From assembly GCF_033118175.1 (NCBI RefSeq), contig NC_083692.1, positions 12,707,501 through 12,771,500 of the forward strand: a DNA stretch of 64,000 nucleotides, in the 5' to 3' direction. Shown here piece after piece: positions 33,136 through 43,690 of the stretch (within the stretch, counting starts at the first letter, position 1; every line of letters begins with the position of its first letter). Both the position numbers and the translations under genes were made by a program. The DNA is from Dama dama. Lineage: Eukaryota; Chordata; Mammalia; Artiodactyla; Cervidae. Under the pieces are notes generated by a model. The model was not told the DNA's origin and ran no database searches. It saw only the letters and a program-made list of their open reading frames with translations.

Positions 33136-33147
33136 AAAGTGACAGAT

Positions 33148-33904
33148 AGCCTTGCTATTTCAAGGAAAATAAAACCTATTCAGACAGTTGAAGATCAAAA
33201 GGAAGATTGCACCATTAGTTGTCTTTAATAATTAAACTATTCATTAAATTATTACATTTTAGGAGTCAAATTCTCTGGAAATCTTTTTATTCTTGTTAAG
33301 ATTGTTTTCATTTGTGCTAATCTTGTTCCTTCCTTCTTAAACGTCCTTCCTATTCTTCTTGATTACATCACGTCCTTTACTTCCCTTGAGATTTTATTAA
33401 AGGCTTTCCTTTTATAATAAAAGAGGGTCATAATCAACTAGCTACCTCTAAATCGGGATACCTTGTGTCTATATTTGATTTGCACAGAGAGACTGAAGAG
33501 AAAATCAGGATGGTAATGACGGTGGGGCTGTTTTTGAAGCATGAAATTGAAGTCCCAGATAATCACTGCTCAGAATGACCCCACATAAGCTTCCTGTACT
33601 ATAAGAATTCTTTGTTAATGTGAGTGAGGGACTGACTTCTTTGTAAATATGAGTGATCAATCCATCCAGAAATGACCAAAAGCAGCCTTAGATCTTTTGA
33701 GAGAAAACACAAGCAACTTCATTTTATGTCTACTCTATGCTGAACATGTCACTGGGTTTGCAATTATTAAGACAGAGACCCTGCCTTAGATGACTCTTAT
33801 TCTGGTGGGGAATACAGGCATGGACTTCAGCAACTTGATTTAGAAAATTTTGTTTCTAAGAAAGAAATCAACTTGAGAGTGGAAAAATTAAAGATGCATT
33901 TTTT
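33148..33904. other. Single-copy-like stretch, no gene seen
   Basis: About 0.75 kb, AT-rich, no recognised repeat or exon. Confidence 0.45.
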
Positions 33905-34612
33905 TAACATTGCATTTGCCAGACAGTCCAGCAATAGCACCAGTGGGCATTTATCTTAGACAAAAGAAAGCTTCAGTTCACACAAAAGCATTCATATGAA
34001 CACTCATATCAGCATTGCCAAAGGTGAACAATCCAATATCCTTCAATGTGTGAATGGATCAACAAATCTATACATTCATACAGTGGAATACTATACAGCA
34101 ATAAAAAAGAAATAGGCTACTCATGCAGCACAACTTGAATGGATCTCAGGGGCATTACTCTGTTTGGGAAAAGAGCCAGTGTCAGTAGCTTATGTACATG
34201 ATGACTCTCTTTATTTAACTGTATTAAATGGCACAGCTAGAGAGAGGGAGAACCAAACAGTGGTTGCTAAGGTTAAGATTGCGTGTGCATACATGCTAAG
34301 CTGCTTCAGTCGTCTCCAACTCTTTGCGATCCTGTGGATTGTAGCCCACCAGCTTCCCCTGTCCCCGGGATTCTCCAGGAAAGAATACTGGAGTGAGTTG
34401 CCATGCCCTCCTCCAGGGGATCTTCCAGACCCAGGGATGGACCCTGTGTCTCTTATGCCTCTGGCATTGGCAGGCAGGTTCTTTACCACTGGTGCCACCT
34501 GCGAAGCCGAAGGTACAAGTAGGTATGGGCAAAGGTAAGCTCTGTGCTGTGCTTGCAACTTCTTGTGAATCTCAGATTATTTCAAAATTAAAAGTCTTAA
34601 AAAAAAATCACG
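33905..34612 (+). mobile_element. L1 LINE 3' part, split by a Bov-tA
   Basis: Blocks AGTGGAATACTATACAGCAA, GAACCAAACAGTGGTTGC and a terminal ATTAAAAGTCTTAAAAAAAA are L1 ORF2 end plus 3' UTR in sense. A reverse Bov-tA (34278-34509) interrupts it. Confidence 0.65.
34278..34509 (-). mobile_element. Bov-tA SINE in L1
   Basis: Reverse copy from TTGCGTGTGCATACATGC to GCGAAGCC. Short flanking repeat AAGGTTA / AAGGTAC. Confidence 0.92.
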
Positions 34613-34702
34613 TATGATTGTGAGACTCGGGGGCAGACATTCAGGCAACTTGCTTAGAGTATTGGAACCAGGTGATGGAAAGGCTGTCAAGGAATACTCT
34701 TT

Positions 34703-34887
34703 CTGGGACTTCTCTGGTATTCTAGTGGTAAAGAATCTACCTTCCAAGGCAGGGGATGCAGGTTCCATCCCTGGTTGGGCAAGGAAGCCCCTGCACCACA
34801 TCAAGCCTGCACACCTCTCTAACTAGAGGAGCCTGTGCACTACAGTGAAGACCCAGCACATTCAAAACACAGGAAAACACAAAAACC
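34703..34887 (+). mobile_element. CHR-type SINE
   Basis: GGGACTTCTCTGGTATTCTAG head, GCAGGTTCCATCCCTGG B box, then diverged repeats ending in ACACAGGAAAACACAAAAACC. Confidence 0.8.
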
Positions 34888-35256
34888 TCTTTCTCCTACT
34901 GCTGCTTCTCCTGGTCATGCCTGCTTCATTCTCTCTCTTCAAAACCAGCTTACTTTTTTTACTTCTACCTGTATATAGAATAATAGAAAGTGGGAAAATT
35001 GCAGTTTGTAAGTTTTAAAATCCTCTCCATTTATGAGTCCAAGATAAGAGTGGCATTTCCTGATCTCAACTCCAAATATTACAGAAGGGATGGCCCCAGC
35101 TTCAGTCACCCACCAACTCCTTATACAAGCTGTTATTGCCAGAGAAACTGAGTTACACTGTAACAAAAAAAGGCACAGGGTCCAGGGAAAGAAGAATGGT
35201 TTTGGGCTAAGGAGACATACCAAAAAGTGGTTATACAGGTACACTAGCAAACTAAT
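34888..35256. other. Single-copy-like stretch, no gene seen
   Basis: No repeat or exon recognised. Confidence 0.4.
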
Positions 35257-35269
35257 TGTATTATGTGTT

Positions 35270-35334
35270 GAAAAAGAAAAGAAAGTGAAAGTGAGGTCAC
35301 TCAGTCATGTCCAACTCTTTGCAACCCCGTGGAC
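35270..35334 (-). mobile_element. Extremely truncated Bov-A SINE (65 bp)
   Basis: Only the 3' end of a SINE is present in reverse (AAAGTGAAAGTGAGGTCAC..CCCCGTGGAC). A perfect 13-bp target duplication TGTATTATGTGTT (35257-35269 and 35335-35347) shows it is a complete insertion event. Confidence 0.96.
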
Positions 35335-35347
35335 TGTATTATGTGTT

Positions 35348-35656
35348 ACTGTGATATTATTGCAAGTATACATTTGGTCCTGCCACAGAGCTTCTAAAAT
35401 TCTTGGAATTTCCTGAGTGGTAAGGCTGAAAGGAGCTTCTTTTGTTAAATTTAAGTCCCTTTCAACCATGCCTGCCTTTAGGCTAGTAAGGTGACTTTTG
35501 GAAGATGGGGATTGGGTTCCAGAAGAACCAACCCTGTGATTAGAGGGTTAGAACTATCACCCTCCTCCCAGTCTCTGGGGGGCAGATAGAGAGGCTGGAG
35601 ATTGATTTAATCATCAATGGTCAGTGATTTAATCAATCGTGCCTACAAGTGAAGGC
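35348..35656. other. Single-copy-like stretch, no gene seen
   Basis: No repeat or exon recognised. Confidence 0.4.
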
Positions 35657-35857
35657 CTCCCCACAGTGGCTCAGTGGGTAAAGAATCTGCCTGCAATGCA
35701 GGAGACTTGTGTTCAATACCTGGGTTGGGAAGATTCCCTGGACAAGGAAATGGCAACCCACTCCAGTCTTCTTGCCTGGAAAATCTCATGGTCAGAGGAG
35801 CTTGGCAGGTTACAGTCCATGGGGTTGCCAAGAGTCGGACATGACTGAGTGACTAAG
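35657..35857 (+). mobile_element. Bov-tA SINE
   Basis: Sense copy, B box degraded (TGTTCAATACC), ends GAGTGACTAAGAAGG. Confidence 0.9.
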
Positions 35858-35916
35858 AAGGGGGAAACCTTAAACAAAAGAGTTTGGAGAAGGGGGCGAT
35901 GAGATGAATTGAGAGA

Positions 35917-36153
35917 TTAGGATTGGCATATACGCACTATTGATACTATGCATAAAATAGATAACTAACGAGAACCTTCTGTATAGCAGAGGGAACTCTC
36001 CTCCATGCTCTGTGGTGACCTAAATGGAAGGAATTCAAAAAAGAGGGGATATAATGATACATATAGCTGATTCACTTTGCTGTATGGTAGAAACTAACAC
36101 CATATTGTAAAGCAACTATACTCCAATAAAAATCTAAAAAGAAAAGAAAAAGG
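35917..36153 (+). mobile_element. L1 LINE 3' terminus
   Basis: ATAGATAACTAACGAGAACC, TAGCTGATTCACTTTGCTG and GTAAAGCAACTATACTCC lead into AATAAAAATCTAAAAAG. This is an artiodactyl L1 3' UTR, 5' truncated, in the same arrangement as 38938-39305. Confidence 0.75.
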
Positions 36154-36451
36154 AAAATCATGGCTTACATACAAGTCTGAGAGCTGCCGGTGGGTGAACG
36201 CATACATACACTAGGAGGGTGGCCCACCCGAAACTCAACAGGGACAGACATTCCTGCGCTGGGAACCCTTCTGGGCATCACTCTATGTACCTTTTCATCC
36301 GACTTCATTTGTATCCTTTATAACACCCTTTAAAATAAACAGTAAGTAAAGTGCTTGCCTGGACTCTATGAGCTGGGGTAGCAAATTACTGAACCTGAGG
36401 AAGAGGTTCTACGAAACCCATGATTTACAGTCAAGTCAGACAGAAGTATGG

Positions 36452-36664
36452 GGCTTCCCAGGGGGCTCAGTGGTGAAGACTCAACCTGCAATGCAGGAGA
36501 CACAGATTCTATCCCTGGTTTGGGAAGATCCCCTGGAGATTGAAAAGGCCACCCATTCCAGTATTCTTGCCTGGGAAATCTCATGGACAGAGGAGCCTGG
36601 AACATGGCAGTCCATGGGGGTTGCAAAGAGTTGGACATGACTTAGCGACTAAATATTGATGCAG
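36452..36664 (+). mobile_element. Bov-tA SINE
   Basis: Sense copy. Target duplication CAGACAGAAGTATGG (36437-36451) and CAGACAGACCTATGG (36665-36679), 13 of 15 identical. Confidence 0.95.
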
Positions 36665-36808
36665 CAGACAGACCTATGGGTAACCTGTAGGTCCCTATCA
36701 CACTTCTTGTGATTGGCATCTGAAGTCCTATTGGACTGAGTTCTTAATCTGTAGGGTCTGCACAAACTCCAGGTAGGATCAGAAGTAAATTAAGTCATAA
36801 GACACCAA

Positions 36809-36925
36809 GGGATTCCCAGGTGGCACTAGGGGTAAAGAATTTGCCTGCCAGTGCAGGAGACGCAAGAGACCTGGGTTCAATCCCTGGATCAGGAAGATCC
36901 CCTTGAGAAGGAAATGGTGAATTGC
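36809..36925 (+). mobile_element. Bov-tA SINE, 3' truncated
   Basis: Head and first third of the body (GGGATTCCCAGGTGGC to GAGAAGGAAATGGTG). The normal 3' end is missing, which is unusual for a SINE and implies a later deletion. Confidence 0.85.
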
Positions 36926-37109
36926 TAGGTGTAAAAAACCCATGAATATGGGTTCAGAAATGTGGTGAGTAGAAGACAGTTTTCCTTTGCATTACATTTA
37001 GAAAATGCTACACCACCTGAATGAAGAATACACTTTGAGGTAAAAAAAAACTGGATCACCTATCTCTATTTGACTAACCTCCAGCACTGCATTTTCTCTT
37101 TTCCTTTTT

Positions 37110-37340
37110 TTATGTTCTTTTGTTGGTGTTCTTGACTGTGACATAGGAGTCCTTTCCAGTTACTTCATCACTGTGAAGCTGATGCCCGACTGCAGTGTTG
37201 TCCCCTAAGGCTAGCAGATCTCTTGCCTTGATGGCCATATTGCTAAGCTCAGAGGAGATGCTCTTTGGGTGCCTATGCAAGGCTTCTATAGCTATCATTC
37301 GGGGTAGGGTGGGTTGTGGTCCCAGCAACCCGTCCTGTTG
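37110..37340 (-). pseudogene. Gene-like open stretch of unknown origin next to an L1 tail
   Basis: On the minus strand about 73 codons read without a stop. The residues look protein-like (for example IEALHRHPKSISSELSNMA then KARDLLALGDN), and an A-rich run (AAAAAAAGGAAAAGAG in reverse) follows the stop. It lies just downstream of the 3' end of a reverse L1 (37341-38010). It could be a 3'-transduced flank, a processed-pseudogene fragment or chance. I do not recognise the protein, and there is no start codon in this part other than one reached through the L1. Confidence 0.3.
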
Positions 37341-38010
37341 TAGTGGCTTATCACAACAAATGTTCAATGTTGAGCTAGTTTCTGTACAACAGTGTGAATC
37401 AGCTATATATATCCCCACCCTCTCGAGCCTCCCTCCTACCACCCAGCCCACCCCAGCCCCTCTAGGTCATCACAGAGCAGCAAGCTGAGATCCCCGTGGT
37501 ACACAGCAGCTTCCCCCTTGCTACCTGTTTTATACATGCCAGTGTAAATGTGTCAGTGCTACTCTCTCAGCTCACCCCACCCTCTCCTTCGCTCACTGCG
37601 TCCACAAGTCCACTGTCTATGTCTGTGTCTCTATCCCTGCCCTGCAGACAGGCCCAACAACACCACTTTTCTAGATTCCGTGTGTGTGTGCTCAGTCACA
37701 TCTGACTCTTTGAGGCCCCATGGATTGTAGCCCACCAGGCGCCTCTGTTCGTGGAATTTTCTAGCAAGAATACTGGAGCAGGTTGTCACGTCCTACTCCA
37801 AGGGATCTTGCTAAGCCAGGGATTGAACCAGAGACTCTTACATCTCCTGAATTGGCAGGCAGATTCTTTACCTTGCGTGCCACCTATGTGTTAATATACT
37901 TGTTTTTCTCTGACTTACTTCCTTCTGTATGTCAGGTTCTAGGTTCATCATATCACAGGACCCAATTTGGTTCCTTTTTATAACAATATTCCATTGTGTA
38001 TATGGAAGCG
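37341..38010 (-). mobile_element. L1 LINE 3' region, reverse, split by a Bov-tA
   Basis: GAGCTAGTTTCTGTACAAC, CTCTAGGTCATCACAGAGC, GCGTCCACAAGTCCACTG and TTTTTCTCTGACTTACTTCC are in the expected order for an artiodactyl L1 in reverse. The SINE at 37680-37888 separates CTAGATTCC from ATGTGTTAATATAC, which join smoothly in L1. Confidence 0.75.
37680..37888 (-). mobile_element. Bov-tA SINE in L1
   Basis: Reverse copy with short (TG)n tail. Ends GTGCCACC at the head. Confidence 0.92.
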
Positions 38011-38295
38011 GGTTTGATCTTTATTTCACGTCACAGGATCTAGGCAGAATGAGGCTCCATTTCGGATGGCATCCCTAGTTGATCTGACTATAGAAGCTTC
38101 GTTTGCTCGTGAGCTCCTTGGATGGCTGACCTCTAGCTCTCTGAGCAGTACATGTGATTCCCCAGTGCCGGCTCACTTTCTGGGTCTTCCTCCAGCAATT
38201 TCACTGTGCAGCGTCTAATCTCTCTAACAGAGGGTAAGAACTTCCTTAATGGTTCATTTCAACTTTTGTTTGCTCTCCATAAGTGAATGCATGCA

Positions 38296-38404
38296 TGGTT
38301 GCTAAATCACTTTGCTATCCTATGGACTGTAGCCCGCCAGGCTCCTCTGTCCATGGAATTCTCCAGACAAGAATACTGGAGTGGGTTGCCATTCCCTTCT
38401 CCAA
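38296..38404 (-). mobile_element. Bov-A SINE, truncated
   Basis: Reverse 3' part only: TTGCTAAATCACTTTGC.. to CATTCCCTTCTCCA. Confidence 0.88.
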
Positions 38405-38772
38405 GTAGTAATGAAGGTGAGAGACAAATTTCACTTACTTCATTAGGCTGATCCCAATGGTTCTAACTGCTTTAGTGTCTAAAGCATTGTTTAGATTTTT
38501 GATCTAAAAGCCATTGCTTGTCTCACTTCTCATCACTCTGTGACTTAGCCCACAGGAGATTAGTTACGAAAGCAGAGGACAAATTCATGCCACAGAATGA
38601 CTGAGGGTGTTTGTTCTTTGTTAGACATACCAGTCTTTTCGTCTTTCTGTGCTTGTTTTTAGCTATTGCTCCAGCATTTACAACATGCATCTTTCATTTG
38701 CTACAGTTGACTTTCAAATGCCATTTCACTATAACCTAAGAACCTTGAGGGGCTTCTGGTTAGCTTCTTAAC
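38405..38772. other. Single-copy-like stretch, no gene seen
   Basis: No repeat or exon recognised. Confidence 0.4.
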
Positions 38773-38937
38773 TGGTGGTCCTCTGGTTAAGATCTGGTGC
38801 TCCCAGTGCAAGGAGCCCAGGTTCGATCCCTGATCAGGGAACTAGATCCGGCATGCTACAGCAAAGATCAAAGATCCTGAGTGCCGCAACGAATCTGACA
38901 CAGCCAAATGCATAAACAAACATGAGAAAAAGAAAAC
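38773..38937 (+). mobile_element. CHR-type SINE
   Basis: TGGTGGTCCTCTGGTTAAG head, AGGTTCGATCCCTGATCAGG B box and following block, GTGCCGCAACGAATC, then AACAAACATGAGAAAAAGAAA tail. Confidence 0.8.
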
Positions 38938-39305
38938 CTGGAGTGAGACAAACACTAAATGATATCGCTTATACGTGGAAGCTAAACAATGGGTACAAAT
39001 GTACTTTTTACAAAACAGTAGTAGAGTCAGAGAGGTAGAAAACACATGGTTACCGGGGGATGTGGGGAGGGGTAAACTGGGAGATGGGGACTGACAGATA
39101 AACACTGCATCGTGTGAAACAGATAACTAAAGAGAACCTCCTGTATAGCACAGGGAACTTGACTCAATTCTCTGCAATGGCCTATATGGGAAAGAATCTA
39201 AGAAAGAAGGGCTCCATGTGTGTATGTATAACTGATTCACTCTGCTGTCCAATGGAAACTCACACAATGTTGTAATCAGCTCTACTCCAATAACAATTAC
39301 AAAAA
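38938..39305 (+). mobile_element. L1 LINE 3' end
   Basis: GAGACAAACACTAAATGATA through TAAAGAGAACCTCCTGTATA to TCTACTCCAATAACAATTAC: the end of ORF2 and 3' UTR of an artiodactyl L1, sense, 5' truncated. Confidence 0.75.
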
Positions 39306-39639
39306 AGCAGCAGCATATTTCCATTTCCGTCTCCCTCTACAACTTGTACGATTGTTGTAAAACATTTTATTTATTATAGATGATGACTTTCATGATCATT
39401 TTTGCTGTAAAAAAAATCAATAGCTTTTAAAAGAAAGCTGAACATGAGATTAAAAAGCCTTTGATACTTGCCATGTGTTTGTAATTTACAGTACCTTTTA
39501 TTCATTTTTTCTTCCCTAAGATCCAAAATCCCATCTGAAATCATTTTTCCTTCAACCTGACAAGCTTTCATATCATATCTTAACATCTGGGTTGGCTGGC
39601 AACACGTTCTCTCAGCTTTTGTTTGTCTGAATATGTCTT
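39306..39639. other. AT-rich stretch, no gene seen
   Basis: No named repeat or exon. Confidence 0.4.
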
Positions 39640-39888
39640 CAGCATGCCTTCATGTTTAAAGATGTTATTGCAGTTTTCAGAATGCCAATTTGATAGGTTT
39701 TTTCACTACTCTGAAGGTCGTTTTTCATTTTGTTTTGGCTTATCTCATTTCTTTTGAGATGTCTGTAGTAATTCTTTTCTTCATCCCTCTATAGGTATCA
39801 TGTCTTTTTTTCCTCTGGCAGACTTAAAATTTCCTTATCATGGTTTTTGTGAATTTACTTATGATATTGTTTGGTCTCATTTTATGTG

Positions 39889-39926
39889 TCATGTGTGTGT
39901 GTGAGTGTGTGTGTGTGTGTGTGCAT
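39889..39926. repeat. Imperfect (TG)n microsatellite
   Basis: GTGTGTGTGTGAGTGTGTG and continuing TG units, interrupted by one GA. Confidence 0.9.
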
Positions 39927-40090
39927 GCAGGCATCTATATTAGTGCTTATGTGGTTATTTCCTGTTGGGTTTCATTGAACATCTTTGATCTATAGATTTA
40001 GTAAATTTGGAGGCATTATTTCTTCATAACCCTCTCATAGTTTTCCTATCCTTTTGTCATGCCATAAACACACATGTTGACCACTTGATG

Positions 40091-40319
40091 GGGGCTTCAC
40101 TGGTGGCTCAGACGATAAAGAATCTGCTTACAATGCAGGAGAACCAAGTTTGATCCCTGGGTCGGGAAGATTCCCTGGAGAAGGAAATGACAACCCACTC
40201 CAGTATTCTTGCCTGGAGAATTCTGTCCAGTCTTGCCTGGACAGAAGAGTCTGGTGGGCTATAGTCCATGGGGTAGCAAAGAGTTGGATAAGACTGAGTG
40301 ACCACCACACACACACATA
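40091..40319 (+). mobile_element. Bov-tA SINE with a template-switch hairpin
   Basis: Full-length sense copy ending in a (CA)n tail. Near 40221-40246 the normal body is replaced by TTCTGTCCAG, TCTTGC, CTGGACAGAA: a perfect 10-bp inverted repeat. It also repeats CTTGCCTGG found just upstream. Confidence 0.93.
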
Positions 40320-40830
40320 TAGACTACTTTGTACTATCCTATTGGTCACAAAGACTATATTTATTAGTCTTTTCTTTCTGCATTTCCATTTGGGTTGTTT
40401 CTATTGCAGCGTCTTCAGGCTCAATAATTTTTACTAATGCAGTAATCTAATCTGCTGGTAATACCATCCACTGAAGTTTTCACTTCAGACACTGTATTTT
40501 TCATCTTGAGAATTTCCTCTTGGAACTTTCTGATATCTTTCCTTTCCCATCACATTGTATTCATATTCTTTAACTCAGACACAGTAAGCATATTCATAAT
40601 AGCAGTTTTACAGCCCTTTTCTGATACTTTTTTTATTTCTGTCATGTTTGGATCTGTTTCTATTGACTGATTTTTCATTTGGTTTTTGGTCACATTTTAC
40701 TTCACTTTATATAGTTAATAATTTTATGTTTGAATGTTAGACACTAAATTTAATTTTATTTGGGATCTTTTGTGTGTATCTTCCTACAAAGAATGTTGGA
40801 GAATGTTTTGAAAGGCTTCAAAATTTACTT

Positions 40831-41097
40831 GCTGCTGCTGCTATAAGTCACTTCAGTCGCGCCTGACTCTGTGCAACCACATAGACGGCAGCCCACCAGG
40901 CTCCTCCATCCCTGGGATTCTCCAGGCAAGAATACTGGAGTGGGCTGCCATTTCCTTCTCCAATGCACGCATGCATGCTAAGTCGCTTCAGTCATGTCCA
41001 ACTCTGTGCGACTCCATGGACAGCAGCCCACCAGGCTCCTCCGTCCACAGGATTCTCTAGGCAAGAATACTGGAGTGGGTTGCCATTTCCTTCTCCA
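40831..41097 (-). mobile_element. BovA2 SINE (two monomers) with (TGC)n tail
   Basis: Two body units (40841-40957 and about 40976-41097), with a (TGC)4 tail at the left. Target duplication TCAAAATTTACTT (40818-40830) and TCAAAAGTTACTT (41098-41110), 12 of 13 identical. Confidence 0.96.
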
Positions 41098-41121
41098 TCA
41101 AAAGTTACTTACAGATTGTTA

Positions 41122-41333
41122 TTTCTGTTTAGTCTCTAAGTCATGTCTGACACTTTTGCAACCCCATGGACAGTAGACTGCCAGCTTCCTCTGTCCACAT
41201 TTCCCAGGCAAGAATACTGGAGTGGGTTGCCATTTCCTCCTCCAAGGGATCTTCCCAACCCAGGGATCAAACCCAGATCTGTTGTGTCCCCTTTATTGCC
41301 TGCAGATATCTTACTTCTGAGCCATCAGCAAAG
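41122..41333 (-). mobile_element. Bov-tA SINE
   Basis: Reverse copy ending in a diverged head (GAGCCATCAGCAAAGTC). The body has a small deletion after CTCTGTCCACA. Confidence 0.9.
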
Positions 41334-41438
41334 TCTTCACTGTAGTATAGTTTTATCCTATTACTGCATGCCCCGCCTCTGCTGATTGGAATTCAAATAT
41401 CTCTCAAACTTGTTAGAGCTCTGGTGTTGTTCTGCTTT

Positions 41439-41809
41439 GTTGTTGTTCAGTCACTCAGCTGAGTCCAACTCTTTGTGACCACATGGACTGCAGCACACCA
41501 GGCTTCCCTGTCCTTAGCTATTTCCCGGATTTTGCGCAAATCCATGTCCATTGAGTTGGTGACGTCATCCAAGCATCTCACACTCTGTCGTCATCCTCTC
41601 CTCTGCCTTCAGTCTTTCCCAGCACCAGGGTCTTTCCAATGAATCAAGTCTTCACATCAAATGACCCAAGTATTGGAGCTTCAGCATCAGTCCTTCCAAT
41701 GAATATTCAGGGTTGATTTCCTTTAGGATGGACTGGTTGGATCTCCTTGCTGTCCAAGGGACTCTCAAGAGTCTTCTCCAGCACAACTGTTTGAAGGCAT
41801 CAATTCTTC
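41439..41809 (-). mobile_element. BovB LINE 3' end (first part of a split copy)
   Basis: Reverse BovB from its tail (TTGTTGTTCAGTCACTCAG) to TCAATTCTTC. In BovB coordinates it continues exactly at 42332, so the two parts are one element interrupted by about 0.5 kb. Confidence 0.93.
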
Positions 41810-42331
41810 AGCTACAATTATGAGGCGATTTCAAAATCATTTGTATTCTTTCAATCCATAAGCGTATGGATCAAATATAGGCTGACATATTTCTAGGTAA
41901 TGATTATTGATAAAGAGCAGCTTTTGGCAGAATGTGAGTGGGAAATGGACAATGGGGCCAAAAGGGTTGAAAGGAAAGAGTGGGCTGCTCACGGCAGACC
42001 ATCAAGATTAATGTTTAGACCCTTAAGTATTTGATGATTTTTAATTGATGACTTGCAAGAAGATTTACAGGTATTTGAAATGACATGATTTTGGCTTGCA
42101 AAATAGAAAATGGTAAAGGAGAAGAAAGATCCAAGGTAAGGCCTACAAAGGGTAGGAAAACTCAAACCCAAGAAGAGCAGAAACACTGAAGAGACACACT
42201 GCAAGCATCATTGATTTATAAATGAGCCTGTAAAGCATCAGCCAGTTTAAAAATTTGACGACTTCTATTCTATTATTGGGCTTTCCTGGTGGCTCACCAG
42301 AAAAATCTGCCTGCAATGCAGGAGACCTGGG
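41810..42331. mobile_element. Unidentified 0.5-kb insert within BovB
   Basis: The flanking BovB sequences share TCAATTCTTC (41800-41809 and 42332-42341), as expected for a target duplication. Most of the insert is AT-rich and matches no family I know. Its right end (42279-42331) is a Bov-tA head (GGGCTTTCCTGGTGGCTCA..GGAGACCTGGG) with no SINE body. Neither end carries poly(A) or a BovB-type tail, and I see no terminal inverted repeat. A 71-codon minus frame at 41989-42204 has no motif. Confidence 0.6.
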
Positions 42332-42341
42332 TCAATTCTTC

Positions 42342-43690
42342 GGAGCTCAGCTTTCTTTATAGTCCAACTCTCACATCCATACGTGACTACTGAAAAAACC
42401 ATAGCCTTGACTAGATGGACCTTTGTTGACAAAATAATGTCTCTGCTTTTTAATATGCTAACTAGGTGGGTCATAACTTTCCTTCCAAGGAGTAAGCATC
42501 TTTTAATATCATGGCTGCAATCACCATCTGCAGTGATTTTGAAGCCCCAAAAAATAAAGTCTGACACTGTTTCCCCATCTATTTCCCATGAAGTGATGGG
42601 ACCGGATGCCATGATCTTAGTTTTCTGAATGTTGAGCTTTAAGCCAACGTTTTCACTCTCCTCTTTCACTTTCATCAACAGGCTCTTTAGTTCTTCTTCA
42701 CTGTCTGTCATAAGGGTAGTGTCATCTGCATATCTGAGGTTATTGATATTTCTCCTGGCAATCTTGACTCCAGCTTGCGATTCATCCAGCCCAGCGTTTC
42801 TCATGATATACTCTGCACATAAGTTAAATAAGCAGGGTGGCCATATACAGCCTTGACGTACTCCTTTCCCTATTTGGAACCAGTTTGTTGTTCCATGTCC
42901 AGTTCTAACTGTTGCTTCCTGACCTGAATACATATTTCTCAAGAGGCAGGTCAAGTGGTCTGGTATTCCCATCTCTTTATGAATTTTCCACAGTTTTTTG
43001 TGGTCCACAAAATCAAAGGCTTTGGCATAGTCAATAAAGCAGCAGTAGATATTTTTCTGGAACTCTCTTGTTTTTTCAATGATCAGTGGATGTTGGCAAT
43101 TTGATCTCTGGTTCCTCTGCCTTTTCCAAATCCAGCTTGAACGTCTGGAAGTTCACGGTTCACGTATTGCTGAAGCCTGGCTTGAAGAATTTTGAGCATT
43201 AGTTTGCTAGCGTGTGAGATGAGTGCAATTGTGTGGTAGTTTGAGCATTTTTTGGCATTGCCTTTCTTTGGGATTGGAATGAAAACTGAATTTTTCCAGT
43301 CCTGTGGTCACTGCTGAGTTTTCCAAACTTGCTGGCATGTTGAGTTGAACACTTTCACAGCATCATCTTTTAGGATTTGAAAGAGCTCAACTGGAATTCC
43401 ATCCCATCCATGTGATGTTTCCTAATGCCCACTTGAATTCACATTCCAGAATGTCTGGCTCTAGGTTGGTGATCACATCATCATGATTATCTGGATCATG
43501 AAGACCTTTTTTGTACAGTTCTTCTGTGTATTCTGGCCACCTGTTCTTAATATCTTCTGCTTCTGTTAGATCCATACCACTTCTGTCCTTTATTGTGCCC
43601 ATCTTTGCATGAAATGTTCCCTTTGTATCTCTAATTTTCTTAAAGAGATTCCAGACTTTCCTATTCTATTGTTTTCCTTTATTTCTTGCC
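42342..43690 (-). mobile_element. BovB LINE, reverse-transcriptase half
   Basis: Reverse BovB from the WTIKKAE region back to the EIKENNRIGK region. The minus-strand frame 43008-42265 (247 codons) begins MDHKKLWKIHKEMG, carries GVRQGC and an intact YADDTTLM box, then runs into the insert at RRIDPGLLHC. Upstream parts are out of frame: a 71-codon piece at 43602-43387 starts MGTIKDRSGMDLTEAE. The motif-A region AKAFDFVDH is present around 43000 but in a broken frame. The element is dead despite an intact catalytic box. Confidence 0.95.

Larger units (their letters stand above)
36230..36950 (+). mobile_element. LTR-like old mammalian repeat, split by two SINEs
   Basis: TACCTTTTCATCCGACTTC, AATAAACAGTAAGTAAAGTG and AACTCCAGGTAGGATCAG occur in the order expected for a known LTR-type mammalian repeat whose name I could not fix. 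The AATAAA could be its poly(A) signal. Interrupted at 36452-36664 and 36809-36925. Confidence 0.45.
39640..41438. mobile_element. Old L1M-type LINE region, heavily interrupted
   Basis: GGGTTTCATTGAACATC, TTTCTATTGCAGCGTCTTCAG, ATTTTTCATCTTGAGAATTTC and TTTGAATGTTAGACACTAAA follow the order of an old L1 3' region. I could not settle the orientation. SINEs at 40091-40319, 40831-41097 and 41122-41333 and a TG microsatellite (39889-39926) interrupt it. Confidence 0.45.
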
